From the NCBI RefSeq assembly GCF_033807715.1, contig NC_084591.1:32154590-32218589 (forward strand): a stretch of 64,000 bases of DNA, written 5' to 3'. Both the position numbers and the translations under genes were made by a program. This document shows positions 1-13,700 of this stretch, one piece after another. The DNA comes from Cololabis saira. Its lineage: Eukaryota > Chordata > Actinopteri > Beloniformes > Belonidae. Position 1 is the stretch's first letter, and each line of letters opens with the position of its first letter. A model generated the notes under the pieces. The model had not been told where the DNA came from, made no database searches, and saw only the letters and a program-made list of their open reading frames with translations.

Positions 1-51
1 CACACGTCTCTGAACCTGACGGCAAGATGATCAATGGAGAGTTTCATCCTA

Positions 52-135
52 GAAGTCAGGAAAGGCCAGAACCGCCCACAGCATGAAGCTCTCACCACCG
101 TGCTTCACTGTGGGAGCTCTGTCCTTGTGTTGAAC
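52..135 (-). pseudogene. Tc1-like transposase fragment
   Basis: Minus-strand reading gives VKHGGESFMLWAV, resembling the VKHGGGSxMxWG block of Tc1-family transposases. Very short and lacking the rest of the gene. Confidence 0.4.
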
Positions 136-169
136 CCTTCTCCCTTCTGCAGGCCTAAATCTACCATGG

Positions 170-500
170 CCTCAGTGTTAGGGCTCGGCCGGCCTCGCGC
201 TGGGAGCAGCTGCGGAGGAAATATGAGCGCGGAGTGGGCGTGGCGACGAGCACGAGCCGGGCGTCGGCGGACAGTGGAGTCGCTGTGAGCCTGAACCTGC
301 AGCTCGTCAGCTCATCAGGAGAGCTTAAAGAGCGGGGCTGCCAGTTGTTCATTGCTGGTTCGTTTTGTTAACTGAGCTTCGTTAGTTTGCTGGTGGTTTT
401 TTTCTCCCTGTGATTTTCTATTAAACTACACCTCGTTTTGGCTAAAGTTTAACCCGGTTTGGTGTCGTGTGATTGGGTTCAGAGAGAACGACCCATAACA
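170..500 (+). repeat. LTR-like or composite repeat fragment
   Basis: GC-rich start shared, in inverted orientation, with the sequence near 27790-27835 (CGAGCCCTAACACTGAG and the following CATGGTAGATTTAGG). It ends in a block running from TTAAACTACACC to GACCCATAACA that looks like the 3' end of a fish LTR. No target duplication was found, so the class is uncertain. Positions 500-1500 hold AT-rich, unassigned intron or flank sequence. Confidence 0.3.
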
Positions 501-1500
501 CTCGTGTGTACAGACGTGTGTAGACGTGTTAAAGAGGTAAAGCCACAGATTTGTTTTCTTTATTGTTGTAATCTGTGCTTTAAATAAATCTGACATTGTT
601 TATTATAAAACAGACTGATTCATTGCTTGTGTAGTTGAAAAAATACATGAGAACAGGACCTTGAAAAAAAAAAAAAAAATTGCATATTAAAAATCGCAAT
701 ATTGAGGAAAAAAAAAAAATCGCAATTAGATTATTTTCAAAAACCATTCAGCCCTATTCCAGATGTTCAATCTTCGGTCTGGCTGTGTCCGGAAGAAGCC
801 ACATTAGTAGCAACCACCTGCGCAGACATCACAAACTTCCTGTCCTGAAAGGTAGAATCAGTTCTTCCCACTTTGTATATTTCACAAGGCCAGAAGGACC
901 AGCTGCTGTTTCTGTTGAAGTAAAAGATGTGAATGAACATCCTCCCAGACTGCTGAGCCCATATCTGCAAACCAGGAGTTCTGGTGTTGCTCTGCCAGAG
1001 GGGTTTACGTTAATTGTTTGTAGCTGCACGCGGTGGTTTTGACCCGTCCAGAGAACAGCGGCGGTATCGGACATCCCTGCGTTCTTTGTGAGCGCGGCGG
1101 GCTTCTGGTTTGTCTGATCTGCAGTAGAAAGCGGTCGCAGCAGCCTCGGTTTGGAGAATCGGAGGATTCTGGTGGAGAGCTCGGCGAACAGCTGACTGAA
1201 TTCCAAGTCTGACCTTGGAGGACTTCCAGTTAGAAATCCTGGTTGGAACTGGGAAATCCTGACTTCATAGTACGAATGAACATAACGAGAGGGCTGTGAT
1301 TGCCGTCCACAGCAGCCGAGACACACAAACCCACTTAGAAACAGTGAAATATGCCCTTACAGATACACAAAATGTGACCAGCCACCACGCGCTGCTTTAA
1401 CACACATACACGTATTTGTCAGGTGGAAAAAAGGGTTAAGTTCAAATTTTGAAGAAGAAATGAAAGTAGATCATGTTAAAGCCTCCGGGACATCAGGGAT

Positions 1501-1715
1501 CTATGAAAAGAAGAGACGTGTGTGGATGTGAGCGGCGAACCTCTTGAAAACGGCGGTCTCGGTCTTGGCGTCAACGGTGAGACTGACGGTTTCTTTCATG
1601 GAGCCGTTGATGACCGTCTCCGTGATGCTCCGCTGCTCCTCCTCCGTGCTCGACCTCTCACAGGCCTTGGGGGAAGCGGGAGGAGCCACGCTGGAGTCCA
1701 ACCAGCCGTCGCACT
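1501..1715 (-). CDS. ppp6r3: ppp6r3 coding exon 20, last in window (from residue 778)
   Basis: Encodes [16 protein letters not shown] and [20 protein letters not shown], ending AVFK. The reading then continues [13 protein letters not shown] to a TAG at 1501-1503. In human PPP6R3 a further acidic tail follows AVFK, and here a possible but weak donor (AAGAG then GTTCGC, exon end 1541) sits exactly at that point. So the 3' boundary is either 1541 (splicing to an exon outside the window) or the in-frame stop. Confidence 0.85.
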
Positions 1716-4700
1716 CTGAAAGGTGGCACAAAGAGCAGATATCCGCTCTGAGACGTCCGTCTACCCAAACCATCATCCTCTGTAGACACAAGCTAACTGA
1801 AGTTACTTTGTCCAGGTTCTCAAAGTCCCAGCCTCCACCTCCCAGTCCAGTTCTCCAGACCAGTAACAGATGGGTGTTCAAAGTTCAAACCTGCTGTAGC
1901 TGGAACTGAGAGACGCCCTTCCAGTCTTCATCAACTTTATTTAATGCAAAAACGATTTGTAAGACTGGCAACTTTTTCCAACTCTACGGAATCCTCTACT
2001 CCTTTGTTTAGAAAACTCAAAATTCTTACAGTATATAAATATTCATCAGATATGTGTGTTTTTATACAAACATGTGTTTTTGCCTTTTTCTTTACCACTA
2101 TCGTTTAGTATTTTTTTTCAAATATAATTCTCAAATACATTCATATAATACTAGACAGGTCAATCATCTTCATCTCCCTTTTTATAAAACTAAACACGGC
2201 CAGTTTTCCCTCAGATATCGTGGTAACAGATATGGAACTCCAAATCTCACATTATCAAAAGCTGTTTCTCTAGAGATTTTTAAAAGAAATTCATCATCTC
2301 ATTTCATTCACATTTAAAAAAGTTTTCTTTGTCTGTTTGTCTGTTTTTTGTTGATTTTTTTTTGTTGTTTTTCTTCTTTTTGTTTTTTTTCTTCTTTTTG
2401 TTTTTTCTTTTTTCTCCATCAGTTTTTAGGTTTTTGTGTGTGTGTGTGTTGATGATCTGTAATTATGTAGTCTAACCTTCTTTGTTTTTTGTTTTCGTCT
2501 TGTTGTGTTTTTTTGTTTTTGTTTTTTTTTTAAATTACTGTTTTACTTCCTAAATTGAGGGGAGGTCCGCTGCAAGCCTGTTGGCTTTTTGACCTCTCCT
2601 GTCACATTTGTTTTACTATTTTGATTGTGTTACTTTATTGTGTGCAAACTAATAAAATAAAATAAAAAATAAAAGATGTGTCCTTACACCCTCCCCCTCA
2701 CCTGGACACCTCAACCAGGCGAAGAGGTGTCTTCCAGAGTTCTGCTTATGGCAAAACCCTCGGGCTTTCTGGAGATGTCTCTCTTTCTAATGGCTGTTCA
2801 GAAATACTGATAATCTTTGTGACGCAGTAGTGCCGCCGCCGCCTGGAGCAGGGCCACCTCTGACCACATTCTGACCGAGCCACTGATTGCGTTAATAAGT
2901 GTGGACGGTTCGGCACATCTTGTGATACCACTTTGTCCCACAAGAGGTGCACTTGGTTGTTTTTCACAGCAGGGGTTTCTGCATGAAAGCCCCCGTGTGG
3001 TCAGAAGTGGTACTGTTAAAAAGCAGGTGAAGTATACCGTGAAAACATCTTACCCTCAGGCTGTGCTGGTGCGTTCACCCCCAGAGGGTCTACCGTCTCC
3101 GCGCCGGTGTCCATAGCAACAGGAGAGTTGCACCTCAGAGGGTCTTTGGGACTAAAAGGCAGAAGTTACTGATGAAGAACTATTAAAACATGAAAATGGG
3201 TCCACAGCTGCTCAAAGTCACCTACCTGACAGGAGAGAAGCTGGAGAAGTCCGCCCAGTTGGATTCAGGGCTGGACGGAGGAGGAGTCGAGTTCCACTCT
3301 GCATCAGGGACGACTTTTGTGGAGGAGGAGGGGGGGGAAGGCGGTGATGCTGGGGGGTTGGTGGAGGGCGGTGCTGTGGATGACCCCGTGTCCATGGGGA
3401 TGTCATCGAAGCTGGCCGTCCACACCGGCCCTTCAGACAAGATATCAGCATCACAAGATGAGAAATGAGTCCCATTTCTAACCTCACGTACACCACCCTG
3501 AGTGAGCCAGTGCGACCGTTAGGACTGGCCGATATGGACCAAAAGTCATATCTTGATATTTTCTAGCTGAATGGCGATACTCGATATATTTCAATATTTT
3601 TTCTGTGCCTTAATTGGGGTTTCCCTCAAAGCATTATAGCATAGCAGCTCTGTCAGCTTCATTTTTTTCTGAGGCAAACCCTTAAAAAAACAGTCAGTTT
3701 TAATACAATGCCTCGTGTCAAATGTCACACAGGTTCCTTTATTAACAGAGGTCTGCACAATATCAAAATGTAGGAAACAAATTAAATAAAAATAAACTGC
3801 CTGCATATATAGAATAAAAATGCTTCTTGAATAAAATAAAACAAATATCCCTTTCCTGCATAACAATTAAATTAAAATACACTGTGCAATTAATACAATG
3901 TAGACAGTAACAGGCAGACTTTTCCACTGAGGTTGACAATTGTGCAAATAACAAAACATTTGTGCAAATCTCAAATAAAACATTCAAGTCAATTTGTCAC
4001 AAAATAAGCTATATCAAAATCATTATTTAAAAAAAAAAAAAGCTATTTAGATATAAACGATATTGTCTTGTACCATATAGCGTTTGAAAATATATCGATA
4101 TATATTAAAATCTTGATATATCGCCCAGCCCTAGCGACCGTCCCATAAATAACGGATGGAGTAACCCATCAGTGAAAGATAGAGAACAAGAAATCTTCTG
4201 GATGATCTTTATCACCAACCTGTGTCCACTTCCATCCTGTCGTCTGTGTTACTGTTGGGGGCTTCGAACGGGTCTCTCTTCGTGTCCTCCTCCTCGGAGT
4301 CTGTACTCTCCTCACTGTCTGTGCTGCCTGAACTCCTGAAGCGGACAAACAGATTCACAACTCAGTCATCTCTTCCTGCTGCAGAGTTCAGCTGGAACAT
4401 ACAAGCTCAGGCAGGAGAGAGAGTGGACGCCACGACCACACCGGGCAGTTTCAGACAAGCACTGAAGCACGCCAACATTTGTCCAAATGACACTTCCATT
4501 AATGGACAAGGCTTGCTGAGGTGGCTCAGCTGGATCTGGACACGAGGGACTACCATCAACTACACATAAAACCACTAAGAGGAACTGTGAGAACACAATA
4601 CGGTCAATTTCAGAGAGGTCTAGTTTATTACAGAAGCATGTTCACCCTCAGAGGTCATGGTCCCTGGATGTTTCTAACCACAGTAGAAACAGTTTTCACA

Positions 4701-7700
4701 TCTCCAGGTCACAGGTCCTCGTGTTTCTAACAGAGTTCCCTGTTCTCAGAGTGCAGGTTTACTTGTAGTGGCTAAAAGATCTACCTGTAGATCTGGAGGA
4801 TGGGTCTTCTGCTATGAGGGACCATTACTATGGAACCATAAGCCTATTATGTAATTATTGATCGGGGGTCATATTCTGGTCTCTGGGAAGATCTTGGAGA
4901 CAACTTGTGTTGTAATAAGACACTAAAACTGAAGCAAATTTTCCAATAATCTGATGCAAAGATCTTTAGAGTTAAAAGCCGAATTTTAGGATGGTGAGAG
5001 TGGAGAACCTGCTAAAATTAAAGAGGCTCTAAATATCAGCACCATTATTCCTGGAAGCACTTTAAACATCTTGTTCACTTGACACTGAATACTTGCCAAT
5101 ACTGTGGTGAGGTTCATCCCACATATTATTTCAGACTCATCCAAAACTTTTCTACTATGGTCTGAAAACGGGTGGTAATAATATTTGCTGCTTTTTTCTT
5201 TTTTTAAGTTGTTCCTCTTTCACTTGTAGAAAGTTGAGAGGAGGGCCGATGAGGCAGCGGAGGCCGAGGAGGTGGCAGGGACAGAGGAGGACCAAGCCAG
5301 CAGCCTCCCCACATTGTCGTGTACACAATGTGTATTTAGGCATGTGTGCTATGGTCATGTGATGCAAGTTAGGTAAAATATGAAAACCGTCATGTGTTAA
5401 ATCAGCTTCTGTTAATTTTTTACTAGTAAATGATCCATCAAGAATCACCTGGGGCGTCTCTGAGCATCTGGAGTGAAGGTGACGTCTTTCTCGTCCCAGA
5501 TGTCCTCCTCATCTGAACCAGCATCTTCAAACTGCTGGATTTTCTCCTTACAGCGAGCCTCAAACAAAGCTATATTAGCCTGGAGGACAGACGGACACCA
5601 TGTGGTCAGAAACAGTTTAAAGCAACGACAAGCAGAACACCACCAAGTGAAGCATTCATGTTTGTAGACATCTGTGTCTGATCCTTCTCTACACCCCTCA
5701 AAGAGAGTTTATATCTGTGCCTCTGCATTATCATCATGAGTAAGATCAGGACATAAACACTTCTCCCATCACATAAACAATAAGATCAACATTCAGAGTA
5801 CTTACGCTGTCATTTGTATTCAGTGAAAAATTGATGTCTGATATTCTATCAAAGGGAATACTGCAACGTTAAAGAGAACAGAGATTAGTTCAGTTAGATC
5901 GTTAGGCATCCATGTAAAAGCAGACACTTCATCTTCAACAGAGCAGGAACCCCCCACTATCTTTACAAACGCACCGCAGCTTTACTACATCCACATAAAT
6001 GTAGCTTCCCGTCAGATCGGAAGAACCTTCTGATTATGTTTGTTGGCTATAACGCAGGGCTCAACCATTCATTTCATTTGCAATAATGTCGCAATATCAC
6101 AGAATGTGATTTTATAATGGAAACATGAGCGTCACTATATGGAGGTCACATGACGGAGTGGGCGAGCACCGGGCCGTATAAATGTTTCATGCTGTGCTTT
6201 AATCTGACGCTGTGTGATGATGATGCCGTGCTGACGTTGCTACTTCACGGAGTCGAACTACAAACTTGTTCCAGCACAAAAATCACCATAGAGCCACGTT
6301 CCACAGTTGTATGACTACAGTCACGGCGCAGGGAAAACCGCGGCTTTAGTGGTCATGAATGCATAAATACTCATTGTATACTGTAGATTTGAGAGAGTAA
6401 ATTGTTTTATAAAGAAACGGTTATGAAATTAAACACATTTATATTGATTTACCCCATGTAAATCAATGATCGACTCATCATTTTTAAGATGTGATTAGTC
6501 TGAGCAGCCATCCTGATTATCCGTCTGGTACAAAAATCTTCCCGACTGAAGGTTTTACAGTTGAAACGTTGGTTGTTTTTGAGTGATGCCCCGCCCCTGA
6601 TTTGTACAGGTGTGGCTGGCCAGGCTAACCCAAACCCAGAATTTACAGGAACAGCCATTCTTAACCACGGATCTACGTCCAGCCACCCCTGAAAGCCCCA
6701 AATCAGTGAAGCAGACCTTAAACACCCCCAACCAGAACCCCTGATGAAAAGACAGCAGAAGACAACACAAGGTGGGTTTGGACTCCTCAGACCGACTCTA
6801 ACTGCTGATCTTCAACAGCAAGATGGACGTGTCCAAAATTAAGCTATGATTTTAATATTCCAGATTTGAACATTAATAAAGGCTCTGAATGTGGATCCAT
6901 GACAATATTCCCGACATGCCGATGGATCCACCATGTTATTAACCTCACCCTTGTAAATGTCAGTTAACAGAAGTTCTGGAGCAAGTGGACCAAACCCAGC
7001 AGCCTTGTAGGGTCTTCCGCGTCCTTCAGCGATGCACAGAAACATTGAGATATGAATTCCCGTCATGCAGGATGAGTACTCACTCCACAACATCGTCCTG
7101 ATCAGCAAACTCTTCGTCATTGAAGCCGAACTGCTCAATAAAATTGGACGTCATTTGTTGCATCTGATAATCAGAGAAGGCCTGGCGAGAGCCAGGACCA
7201 ACGATAATGACATGGCTCTACACACAGCTGCTCATTACAGTACACAAAACACCAGCGCCTACGTTTAAACCCCACCTCTGAACAACGTTGGGATGGGAGG
7301 GGCCAGCTTCAACACAAATAGTTTAATTATCCACAAATTCAACCCAGACTTCTGCTCTTGGGTAACGTTTTTAGGCGGGTTTAACCGTAAATATCTTCTG
7401 AAATGTTTTGATTTCATCCCAGTAATAAAAGGATGGATCAAGTTATCGGTACGTCATCGTTTTAACGTTTCGTACGCGTTAAAACGATGCCAGTCTGGTG
7501 GATGTCCAAGCCACTGGCTCGGTCGAGTCCCAACCTTCTTCAGAAATGGGTCTGCATGTTGGAGGTTTGGGTTAAACGCACACATGCACATCACTGCTTG
7601 AACAGACCTCCTCAAGTCTAACTTTAGTTACTCCAACATCATTAGTAAATTAAATAAACTAATGTGTTACATAACAGCTACAATTCTGAATTATTTCTGG

Positions 7701-10700
7701 GGTTTAAACATTAACTGGAGGAGTAAAATGTGTTCTGGTGGGCTGTGTGTGTGGGGGTTCTGTAACACAGAATGAGGTGAGAAACAGAACACTTCACACT
7801 CCAAAAGTACAAATGTAAGGTGTGAAACAACGGGATGTCCAACAGGTTAGAACCACCAGCTCCTGCTGAAGAAACAAGTGGAGTTGTAGAGCTGATCCCG
7901 ACGACACAAACCTGCAACTCAACGGCCTAAAACACAAGATGACCCAAAGGACATGGCGCAAAAACAGGAAGCAACCCTCATTTTACTGCCATCAGAACAT
8001 GTCAGACGTTTTATCATTTGATTGATATTTGCTCATTTTGAATTTGATGGCAGCAACAGCTGTACACCATCTGTAAAAGGTTGAGCAGGGGCAACAAAAG
8101 GCTGGAAAAGTCATTGAAACCAATGAGGTTCATCATCAACAGGTCAGGACCAAGACTGGATATAAAAGGAGCCTTTCGTGGGGCAGAACCTCCCAGATGG
8201 ACAGAGGTCCACCAGTCTCAGACAAACTGCATCAAACAGGGAAATGTTCCTAAAGTAAAACTGTGGAGCCTGACCTGGTGAACTTCGCTTCCTCAGGCAG
8301 AACTGGGGAACACTTCCAGAGATCACAGTCTGTACAGTCCAAAAAGGCAAAGAAGAATCTGACCACCAAGAAACACTTGCGTCTTCTATGGACCAAAGGT
8401 CACTTTATCCCAGTTTCCACTATGCGGTTTGGTCCGGTACACTATTGTCTGTGTTTCTAGTATAAAAGGGTCCCATACAAATGAACCAAACCAGTTGGAG
8501 GTCCATGGGACAAAGGGTACAGTACGGTTAGGGCGGGGCTACCGGCATCACCGATACAATCCCTTGATTGGCAGACTGTTATTCAACGCACAAAGTCGTC
8601 TTCTCCGCCCAAGACCTTCTGTCATACATGTCGGCGTGTATTGTACGAACAAAGAACCAAAAGCCAAGCAGAATAGAAACCACCTGCTGGATGACCTTGT
8701 TGTTGTTTGTAGCGTCACATTTGTTGTAGTCGCACTAAAATGCCGGCACGCTAGGCATTTGGTCTAAACCATGCACTCCGATTTGCAGTGGGAACGCACA
8801 CCTGAAGTGGCCGGACCATTCTCACCCTTCCGAACCGCACTGTCAATGAAATTGGGGCTTGAAAGTGATCTGAGGTAAAACGGAAACCCCTCTGTGGTCA
8901 GATCAATCAACAACCGAAGTTCTACAATTCACTCACCGGACGACAGAAAACTGACTGAAAAACCACGGGACCCAGAAGATCAAGGTGCCAGGAAGTCAGA
9001 CAACAATAGCATGAATAATCCAGCTGATTTTCAAAATAAAATCAAACACAGAGGAAACTCCAAGTTGGACTTCAACACTAGGAAAAAACAGGTGAGGATG
9101 GTGAATGAACAATCATCTAAGACGAGGATTCAACCATGGACGGGGTCGTTTGAACCTTCTTTACAGCTGGTGGAGCCCAAGTAGACCAGGGTGGTTCTGG
9201 TCCTAGTACGGCCCAGAATTAGACTCCAGAGGCCTGAGAGTTGACCACATGAAGTTCTGAGAGGCCAGCTGGGATGTGCCATGTTTAAAGTTCAGAGCTG
9301 CAGGGCTGTTGGACATCTTTCAGAGCTGTAAGTCCCAATGTCTTCACATACATTTGCACTTTTGGAGTGACCGGTTCAGATGTGAATGTTTGGGTCTGTT
9401 CTGTTACACGAGTGTGTGCTGAGCTTCGAGCTTACTTGTTGAAGGGAGGAGTCCTGGTGAAAGCCACTGTCTTTAAAGTCCACCTCATCATCACTGGAGG
9501 AGTGGATGTGATGCGTGTTCACCTGAGGAGAAACTCCGTTTAACAAACACCTGCTGTGTTTATGTCCCACGTGCAGCCAAAGAGTTCTTACTCACCAGGT
9601 CCACTGTGTTTCTTTTGTTGGTGTCAGACAGCTGTACAGAAACAAAAGCCTCCCACTTCTCTTTGTCCTCTGTGGAGAGTTCTGACAGACAGGATTTTTA
9701 ATAAAAATAGTTAATCGGACACAATCAAACACTCATGAAGCTATCGAGACAGATTGAGTGCAGTATGTTTGCGCTTGAGCAGGACCGTTCTACCACAACC
9801 AGCCAAATAAGGTCCATCATTGTTGGATCCCAGTAAATAGAAACTGGGACAGTACTCGCGAGTGTACCATGTACGTAGCTACTGTGGTTGTATCTTGGAT
9901 CTTGAACAAAGTCCAACTACCACCTAAGATGTAGCCAAGCCACATCTCTGGCTGTACCAGAACCAAATCATCCATAAACAACAGTCCAACACCTCAAACT
10001 TCAGGAACATCAACAGAACACAGTCAGGAACATGCTCAGCCTCCAGAACACATCATCCCTCCTGAACCTGAGGTCCAACCCTCAGCTGGACTCTTCTCTC
10101 CAGACCTCAGTCTTGACTTGTCCATCCAGGAGTTTGAAGGAGCTTGTTGTGAATCTCCACGACTCGGGTCTTTAAACTTACAACTAGATTCTTGTGGTAT
10201 CTGCAACTTAAACATGACTTCTTGTGGATCTTATGGTGCTTTTCCACTAGTACCTACTCATCCCAGCTCGGCCCAGCTCGGCTCGGCTCCACTCATTTTG
10301 GCTCTTTTCCACTAGGGGTCTAATGTGCTGAGTAGATACTTTTTCTGTATCTATTCTGTCGAGGTTCTAAGCGGCTGAGTCGGCTGTATCTGACGTCATC
10401 ACACTACAGGCCACCGATTGGTCGGGGGTTGGAGTCAGACGTCTGAGTCAGGATGTGGAAATCACGCGAAAGAGCAACTCTGACGGCAACTACTTCTTCA
10501 TTTTATCCGACAGGAATGGCAGCGCAAAAGTCTGTTTCATGATCCAACTCTGAGGGTCAGATGTTCATAAACCTGGTGGCTGAGGAGAGAATTAAAAAGG
10601 GATGTAGACGGGCGATAAGGAACGACAAGATCTACCAGGAGTTCCGTCACTTCATAGCTGACCGCGGCTCCAGCTGACTTTTCAGCAGCGCCGAGACAAA

Positions 10701-13700
10701 CTAAAAAAAATTAAAAAGTGTCGCCGCTTGAAACTTCTCTCACTCTCATTTTTTAACTTGATATTGAACACAAGCCACACAGATCCAGCAGCACATCTAT
10801 CATCTCCTCCTGGTTCTACATAGTGTTGTTGTCTTCTTCGTTTAGATCTCACAATCAAATACGTCACAGCAGCTTCGCTCCAACCCGCCCACTTCTGCTC
10901 TGGGTGCTGAATTATTATGGAGAAGAAACTTAGCCGAGTTGAGTTGAGCGGAGATGAGTAGAGCTGAGTAGGTACTAGTGGAAAAGTGCCATTAGTCTGT
11001 CCAGTGTTGCTTTTATATATCTACATATAAAACCCACTATAAAGTAAGAGCATGAGGAGACCTTGTGACAGCATTTACTGAAGACACACCTACCAGCAGA
11101 CACCTGTCAGTTTCAACTTGGAGATCTTACCAGAGATGAGCTGCTGTATCTGCGGCCCATTCGGACCTTTGTCACTGTTGTGAACTATAGAGTTGGCTAT
11201 TCTGGTCAGGTGACCCATGTAGCCTCGTCGCCGACCGCCCTCCGCCCTGAAACACACACATGATCACCATTACAAGTTTGTGAGTCAGGGCTGTACATTT
11301 AAAATTCAATAGGAACTTTCTTAAATCCGACAGGAATCAACTGCTGCAGTATTTTTCTTTCAGAGGTATATTGATGTGTTCAGGTAGGATCTCCTGCAGC
11401 GGTCTGACGAAGGATACTTAATAAAATGCAGAACTTCAGGGTTGTCCATGCTCTTCATCTTATGAAGTATCCTCCTTCAATCAGCTCCAGAGGGTCCAGA
11501 ACAGTCCCCGGAACAGAACCAGCCTTCTTTAAGTCTGTGGTTCTGATGCTGCTCCACAACAGATAGATGCAGATGTGACTGAACTCTCCACAACAGACTT
11601 ATAGAAGATATTCAACATCTTGCTGCAAACGCTGAAGGACCTGAACTTCCTCTATTAGTCCTTTCTTATAAACAGCATCAGTGTTGCATCTCCAGTCCAG
11701 TCTGCTGTCCAGGTGAAATAGCAAGGTATCTATACTCTTACACCACCTCCACTTCTCCCATGATGAAAAAGATATCAGACTCAATCCTGGTTCTCCTAAA
11801 ACCATTTCCTTTGTCTTCATATTCCAGATGACATGAATGCTCCCGCCATGCACAGAACGGTCCACCAGGTCTCTGTCTGGTCAGACACACAACCAGGTCG
11901 GTGTTTGTCAGGTAGTCAGTAATCCAGGTGATTGTGGAGGCATCCACCTCTGTCTTCTGGAGGTTCTTGCGTAGAAATGCAGGCTGGATGGAGTTAAATG
12001 TCCTGCAGAAGAACATGATCCTCATGGTGCCGTTTGTCCAGATGCTGTGGGCTCGTTGAAGCAGGTGTATCACGTCATCTTCAACTCCAATAAAGGTCTA
12101 TGGACTTTCAGTTGTTTTTTTTATACCTCAGTAATTCTACGTCTCCCTGAAGCCTCTTTATTTCTTGTTGAGGAGCTCTTCCAGGGCGCTGCTGATCCAG
12201 GGTTTATTTACTGTCCTGGTGGGACGATGGTGTCCTCACTGTCCTAGTGGGGATGGTGGTGTCGTCCTCACAGAAGTTGATATCGTCAGTCACACTTAGT
12301 TCTGGTATTGATGTCTCCATGTGGACCACAGAGCTGATCCCGGTCTGCAGCCTCCAAATATCCCTGCAGAGTTTCTTCCTCTCAGTCCTCCTGGTTCCAG
12401 GTTTCCTCTGGATGGTGGTTTGTAGGTGGAGGAGAGAAATACCAGATTCAGACCCGTCTTGCAGAGAGCAGGTGGTGCAGAGGAGCTGTCTGCATCTCTG
12501 ACGTTTGCATGAAACAAATCCAACGTTCAATTCTCTCTGGTGGAACTCTTGACAAACTGTTGAAACATCGAAATGTGGCAGAAACGTGGTGGAAACCACC
12601 AGTTGAAACAGGGCTGGTTGTTGTGTCTGTAGCTTAGCAACAGCAGAGCTTCCCCTCTCTCCCCTTTGCTCCTGCTTTACATCCACAACGTCTCCTCTTC
12701 AAGTCCTGGGGGGGGTTTGAGGTCCCTGGGTTTAACTTGATGTATGAGCTGCTTGTAAACAACTCTGTTGCTGTGGTTACTCATCATAACAGGTGCTAAA
12801 AAAAGCAACAAGGAAATCCCCTCATGCAGCAAAGCAAACAAACCAGGATGAAAATAATTAAAAAATAAATTATATTAATGAAGAAACTACATAGTAAAAC
12901 TCAAAAGCATGTAAAAACCTTGTGGAGCAAGCTACCAATAGCAGTAGTATTCTGAACCTCAACCCCACTAAAAGCAGGACACGCTTTCTGACCCAGAATA
13001 CGTACTGTTCCTTCTCATTGGAGCTCCAGGCGTCTACGATTCTCTGAATGAGCTGGCACTTCTGGAACAGCTGGTGGAGACAACAGGGGACAGTGTGTGT
13101 GTGTTTAGGTCATGAATGAATGTTTTGCATCAACAATCGTTGTTCTACTAATTAAAAGAGGCTGCTAACTAAAAACAGTGGCAACTACATGGAGACTAAG
13201 GCTAAAGCTACCTGAACCATACTAAACTAAACCATACAATGACTTAGAGGTGGAATGAATCCTGGAAGACACATTTTAAATATTAGTTTAACATTCAATG
13301 TGAAATCTTACATGTGTGATGAGGATGCTCTCCCTGGCGGCTCCTTGATCCGACTCTGGCTGGATCTCCGGGAGAGCGGCAGGCATAGCCAGAATCATGG
13401 CTGTGCAGATTTCCACCTGAATGTGGAGGAAGTTGTTCCAGACGTACTTGAAATACATATCCTGTCCAGGGAAACAAAAATAATTAGTTGAAAGTAGTTT
13501 GGATCATGAACTGCTCAAAAACAGATATGGTGCTGAAGAGAAAGAAACCACCACAGCACTGGTGGGACCGTCAAACGGAGGTGCACATACTGTTTATGTC
13601 ATTTATCCAACAGTGAGTATTGACATGAGACAGAGCCTGGATTTGTTGTTTTTAAACTAGAACCTGGATTTTTCAAACCAGAGTTCTGGTTTGTAGGTAG

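Noticed and set aside
829..1326. 165-codon minus-strand frame left of ppp6r3
   Set aside because: No family features, no fit to the expected ppp6r3 tail and no good splice sites.
3591..3987. Pair of minus-strand frames ([14 protein letters not shown] type) also seen at 33363-33892
   Set aside because: The same words occur in both copies of a hAT MITE; they are repeat sequence, not a duplicated gene.
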